A DNA stretch of 64,000 nucleotides from Winogradskyella sp. (GTDB lineage: Bacteria > Bacteroidota > Bacteroidia > Flavobacteriales > Flavobacteriaceae), in the NCBI RefSeq assembly GCF_003712105.1, contig NZ_RHLG01000005.1:186001-250000 (forward strand). The letters are read 5' to 3'. This document shows, in pieces, positions 61,973 through 64,000 of the stretch; within the stretch, counting starts at the first letter, position 1; every line of letters starts with the position of its first letter. Position numbers and translations under genes: made by a program. The notes under the pieces were generated by a model. The model was not told the DNA's origin. It did not search any database and was given only the letters and a program-made list of their open reading frames with translations.

Positions 61973-62824
61973 TTAGTTATAAACTCTTACATAGTCCACA
62001 AACATGCTTTGAGGAAATATCGTATCAGCATTAGGTGGTCCTGGTAAATTACCTCCAACAGCTACATTAAGCAGCATATAAAAAGGTCTATCAAACACCC
62101 ATTCTCCCAATCCATTTGTTTCATCAGCTACGTCTTCTGGAGTAAGAGATTGATATAATACGTCATCTACATAAAAATTGATGCGCCCTGGACCCCATTC
62201 TATACCAAATATGTGAAAATCAGTATCAAAACGATTACCTTCTAAGACATATTCTTTTGATATAGATTCACCACCAGAGTACTCAGGTCCATGAATGGTA
62301 CCAAAAATCTCACTTGGACTATCACCTAAGTATTCCATGATGTCTATTTCTCCTATAAAAGGCCATACTTCCGATGGACTGTCTGGTACACCAAGCATCC
62401 AAAATGCTGGCCAATACCCTTGTCCGTAAGGAACACGAATTCGAGCTTCAAATCGACCGTACTGCTGCTCAAATAAACCTTCAGTTTTTAACCTTGCTGA
62501 TGTATAATCTGAACCTTCAAAACTCTCTTCTCGAGCCGTAATAATTAGTACTCCATTTTCTACTCTTACATTTTCTGGTCTATCGGTGTAGTATTGTAAT
62601 TCGTTATTTCCCCATCCAGGTAGTCCTTGAGCAGAACCATCTCCTAAATCAAAAGTCCATCGCGATCTGTCTACAGAGCCTTCTGTATCAAAATTATCTT
62701 CCCAGATTAAGTTATTCAATGTTACTACTTCCTGAGTTTCGTCTAAATCACATGTAAAAAGTATCGTTAGTGAGGCTAATGCCAGTATACTTAGTGATTT
62801 GCTTTTATTAAATCTTATTTTCAT
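61973..62824 (-). CDS. GH16-family endo-beta-1,3-glucanase (laminarinase) lipoprotein
   Basis: 283 residues. A lipobox ends at C25 (LTILFTCDLDE). The jelly-roll catalytic domain has WGNNELQYYTDRPENVRVENG, RLKTEGLFEQQYGRFEARIRVPYGQGYWPAFWMLG, and the catalytic motif G158-E159-I-D161-I-M-E164. E159 is the nucleophile and E164 the acid/base, with the EIDIME spacing that includes a Met bulge typical of laminarinases. Also present are WGPGRINFYVDDVLYQ and MLLNVAVGGNLPGPP. It performs the first endo-cleavage of laminarin at the cell surface. It is encoded 26 nt after the partial glycan-binding gene. Confidence 0.95.
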   Translation of the reverse strand: MKIRFNKSKSLSILALASLTILFTCDLDETQEVVTLNNLIWEDNFDTEGSVDRSRWTFDLGDGSAQGLPGWGNNELQYYTDRPENVRVENGVLIITAREESFEGSDYTSARLKTEGLFEQQYGRFEARIRVPYGQGYWPAFWMLGVPDSPSEVWPFIGEIDIMEYLGDSPSEIFGTIHGPEYSGGESISKEYVLEGNRFDTDFHIFGIEWGPGRINFYVDDVLYQSLTPEDVADETNGLGEWVFDRPFYMLLNVAVGGNLPGPPNADTIFPQSMFVDYVRVYN

Positions 62825-62850
62825 TTTTAAATGTTTATCAAATTACCTTT

Positions 62851-64000
62851 TTACATACTATAGAAATACACATTATCAACCCATATGTCTGATATCGTAC
62901 CATCAGAAACGAAGAATAATTGTCCTATACTTGAAAAATCAACTGCTCCTGAAAAGCTAGATAGAGGTATATCTAAGCTCAACCAACCATCACTATTTGT
63001 ATTAGACAAGGCCGTAGAATTCAATATAAAATCTCCTCCTGCAACTGGTCCACCTGAGAAAGTTCCACTTTCTAATGATATTCTCATAAAATCAGATGCA
63101 TCAACGTTTTCTCTAATATTAATATCTATATGTAAATGTGTTGTTGCACTAACATCTACTAATGGTACTGTTTCATATGTCCCTATACTTACAAAGTTTA
63201 ATTGGGTGTAGTTGATTATATTATCTGGTGATCCATCTGGGAAATCTACACTAATATCTACATTATTTGGATCATTACCAGCACCTCCTTGTGTTGTTGC
63301 AAATAGGAAGAAGCCATTATAATGTCTTACTGGTTCATTTGTATAAGCATCACTAAATAATGATACTACATTTTGTGCATTTGCTGGCGGAATTGGAGCA
63401 TGAGGAAATACACCGTTAGATGTTAACTCTATAGACCCATTCGCTTGAACACTCTGTAATGTAGCGTTTATTGTCGTAGTGCCTGATGAACCAACCACTG
63501 TGACTAATCCTGTTTCATCAACTGTTGCTACAGAACTGTTTGACGACTCATAATCAAAATATGATGGTGATGTATTCACAGTTATATTTTGCCCATCACT
63601 AGTGTTAAATGTTGATGATGTACCATCAATTTGCCTAGTAGTATCAACAAAAGATTGAATAACTTGATCTTGCCCATTAAGAATCTCTGCCTCAACTAAA
63701 AGATTTGTTCCTAAGGTTTCGAATCTAATTTCATCTAACCAAAACGTCCACCCAACTTCATTTCCATTTGGTCCATCACCCAAAATATCGAATCCACCTG
63801 CCGCAAATAAAAACATTCCTTTTTCCTGAACTAACTTAGAAGCATCAGGTATAGGAATAATATATTTTTGCCAAGTTGTCGTTAATTGAATATTGCTTCG
63901 GCTTGCTGGGAATTGACCATCTAAGAAATCAGTTCCAAAACCTACTTCACCAAGTGTTCCAGAAACTGAACCTCTTGCATAGAATGTAAGCGCATCATAT
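62851..64000 (-). CDS. Surface glycan-binding protein (partial, N-terminus off window)
   Basis: The frame is open to the right edge, so the N-terminus is missing; about 382 residues are visible. First comes the end of a beta-sandwich module (TWQKYIIPIPDASKL, GWTFWLDEIRFE). A bacterial Ig-like (Big_2) domain follows (YFDYESSNSSVATVDETGL, SSGTTTINATL). The C-terminal module beginning PPANAQNVVSLFSDAYTNEP runs to WVDNVYFYSM. That last module recurs in the T9SS protein at 44768. In laminarin loci such multi-module lipoproteins follow SusC/SusD and bind glucan on the cell surface; here that is inferred from position next to GH16. Confidence 0.8.
   Translation of the reverse strand, partial: YDALTFYARGSVSGTLGEVGFGTDFLDGQFPASRSNIQLTTTWQKYIIPIPDASKLVQEKGMFLFAAGGFDILGDGPNGNEVGWTFWLDEIRFETLGTNLLVEAEILNGQDQVIQSFVDTTRQIDGTSSTFNTSDGQNITVNTSPSYFDYESSNSSVATVDETGLVTVVGSSGTTTINATLQSVQANGSIELTSNGVFPHAPIPPANAQNVVSLFSDAYTNEPVRHYNGFFLFATTQGGAGNDPNNVDISVDFPDGSPDNIINYTQLNFVSIGTYETVPLVDVSATTHLHIDINIRENVDASDFMRISLESGTFSGGPVAGGDFILNSTALSNTNSDGWLSLDIPLSSFSGAVDFSSIGQLFFVSDGTISDIWVDNVYFYSM

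Overview
The window is AT-rich and reads as a chromosomal segment of a marine member of the Bacteroidetes, most likely family Flavobacteriaceae. The reasons are two GLPGLI-family genes, a type IX secretion (T9SS) C-terminal sorting domain, DUF5686 and carboxypeptidase-regulatory-like outer-membrane proteins, a K+-type membrane pyrophosphatase, several promoters of the Bacteroidetes form TTG-N17..19-TAnnTTTG, almost no Shine-Dalgarno sequences, and a laminarin (beta-1,3-glucan) utilisation locus. I see no rRNA, tRNA, CRISPR array, insertion sequence or phage gene, and no gene-free stretch longer than about 300 bases; the largest gap is 30133-30407.

Region 1 (1-5522): GLPGLI genes and a small exported protein, divergent from a histidine kinase/response regulator pair. 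Three GTTAA repeats with an exact 10-bp period lie in the divergent promoter region. An exported beta-rich protein and a deoxynucleoside kinase follow.

Region 2 (5605-14540): nine closely spaced or overlapping genes on the + strand, the most unusual part of the window. They encode a Rieske domain fused to a glutamate-synthase-type FMN/3Fe-4S domain, an unknown protein, a CPA1 Na+/H+ antiporter, a plant-type ferredoxin fused to a class III nucleotide cyclase, a Rieske domain fused to a pyruvate-oxidase-like ThDP enzyme, two small membrane proteins, a ferric-reductase-like heme membrane protein fused to another Rieske domain, and a membrane-anchored protein with a conserved-looking Cys motif. 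Four [2Fe-2S] domains in one transcription unit, three of them in unusual fusions, suggest an undescribed redox and signalling system.

Region 3 (14527-41441) is mostly housekeeping: an App1-type phosphatase, membrane and soluble pyrophosphatases, an exported Gfo/Idh/MocA protein, DUF5686, PDH E1 beta, EtfBA, bifunctional nuclease, a CNT nucleoside transporter, thymidylate synthase, a two-TM/DHFR fusion, an ABC ATPase with a permease-M1 peptidase fusion, FabD, LspA, GalE, a DegT aminotransferase, Kdo transferase and an LEA-like lipoprotein.

Region 4 (41481-64000, all on the - strand): a LacI-type regulator, a DUF255 thioredoxin-like lipoprotein, a T9SS-exported module protein and an FG-GAP/ASPIC lipoprotein. 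Beyond a strong terminator lies a laminarin operon running from beyond the right edge to 50185. It holds a surface glycan-binding protein (partial), GH16, a PKD lipoprotein, a GH149/GH94-type beta-1,3-glucan phosphorylase without signal peptide, a GH17 lipoprotein, a GH30 lipoprotein, two GPH-family MFS symporters flanking an unknown membrane protein, and a GH17 without signal peptide. The inferred flow is surface binding and GH16 cleavage, periplasmic trimming by the GH17 and GH30 lipoproteins, import by the MFS carriers, and cytosolic GH17 hydrolysis plus phosphorolysis to glucose-1-phosphate. SusC/SusD genes, if present, would lie beyond 64000.
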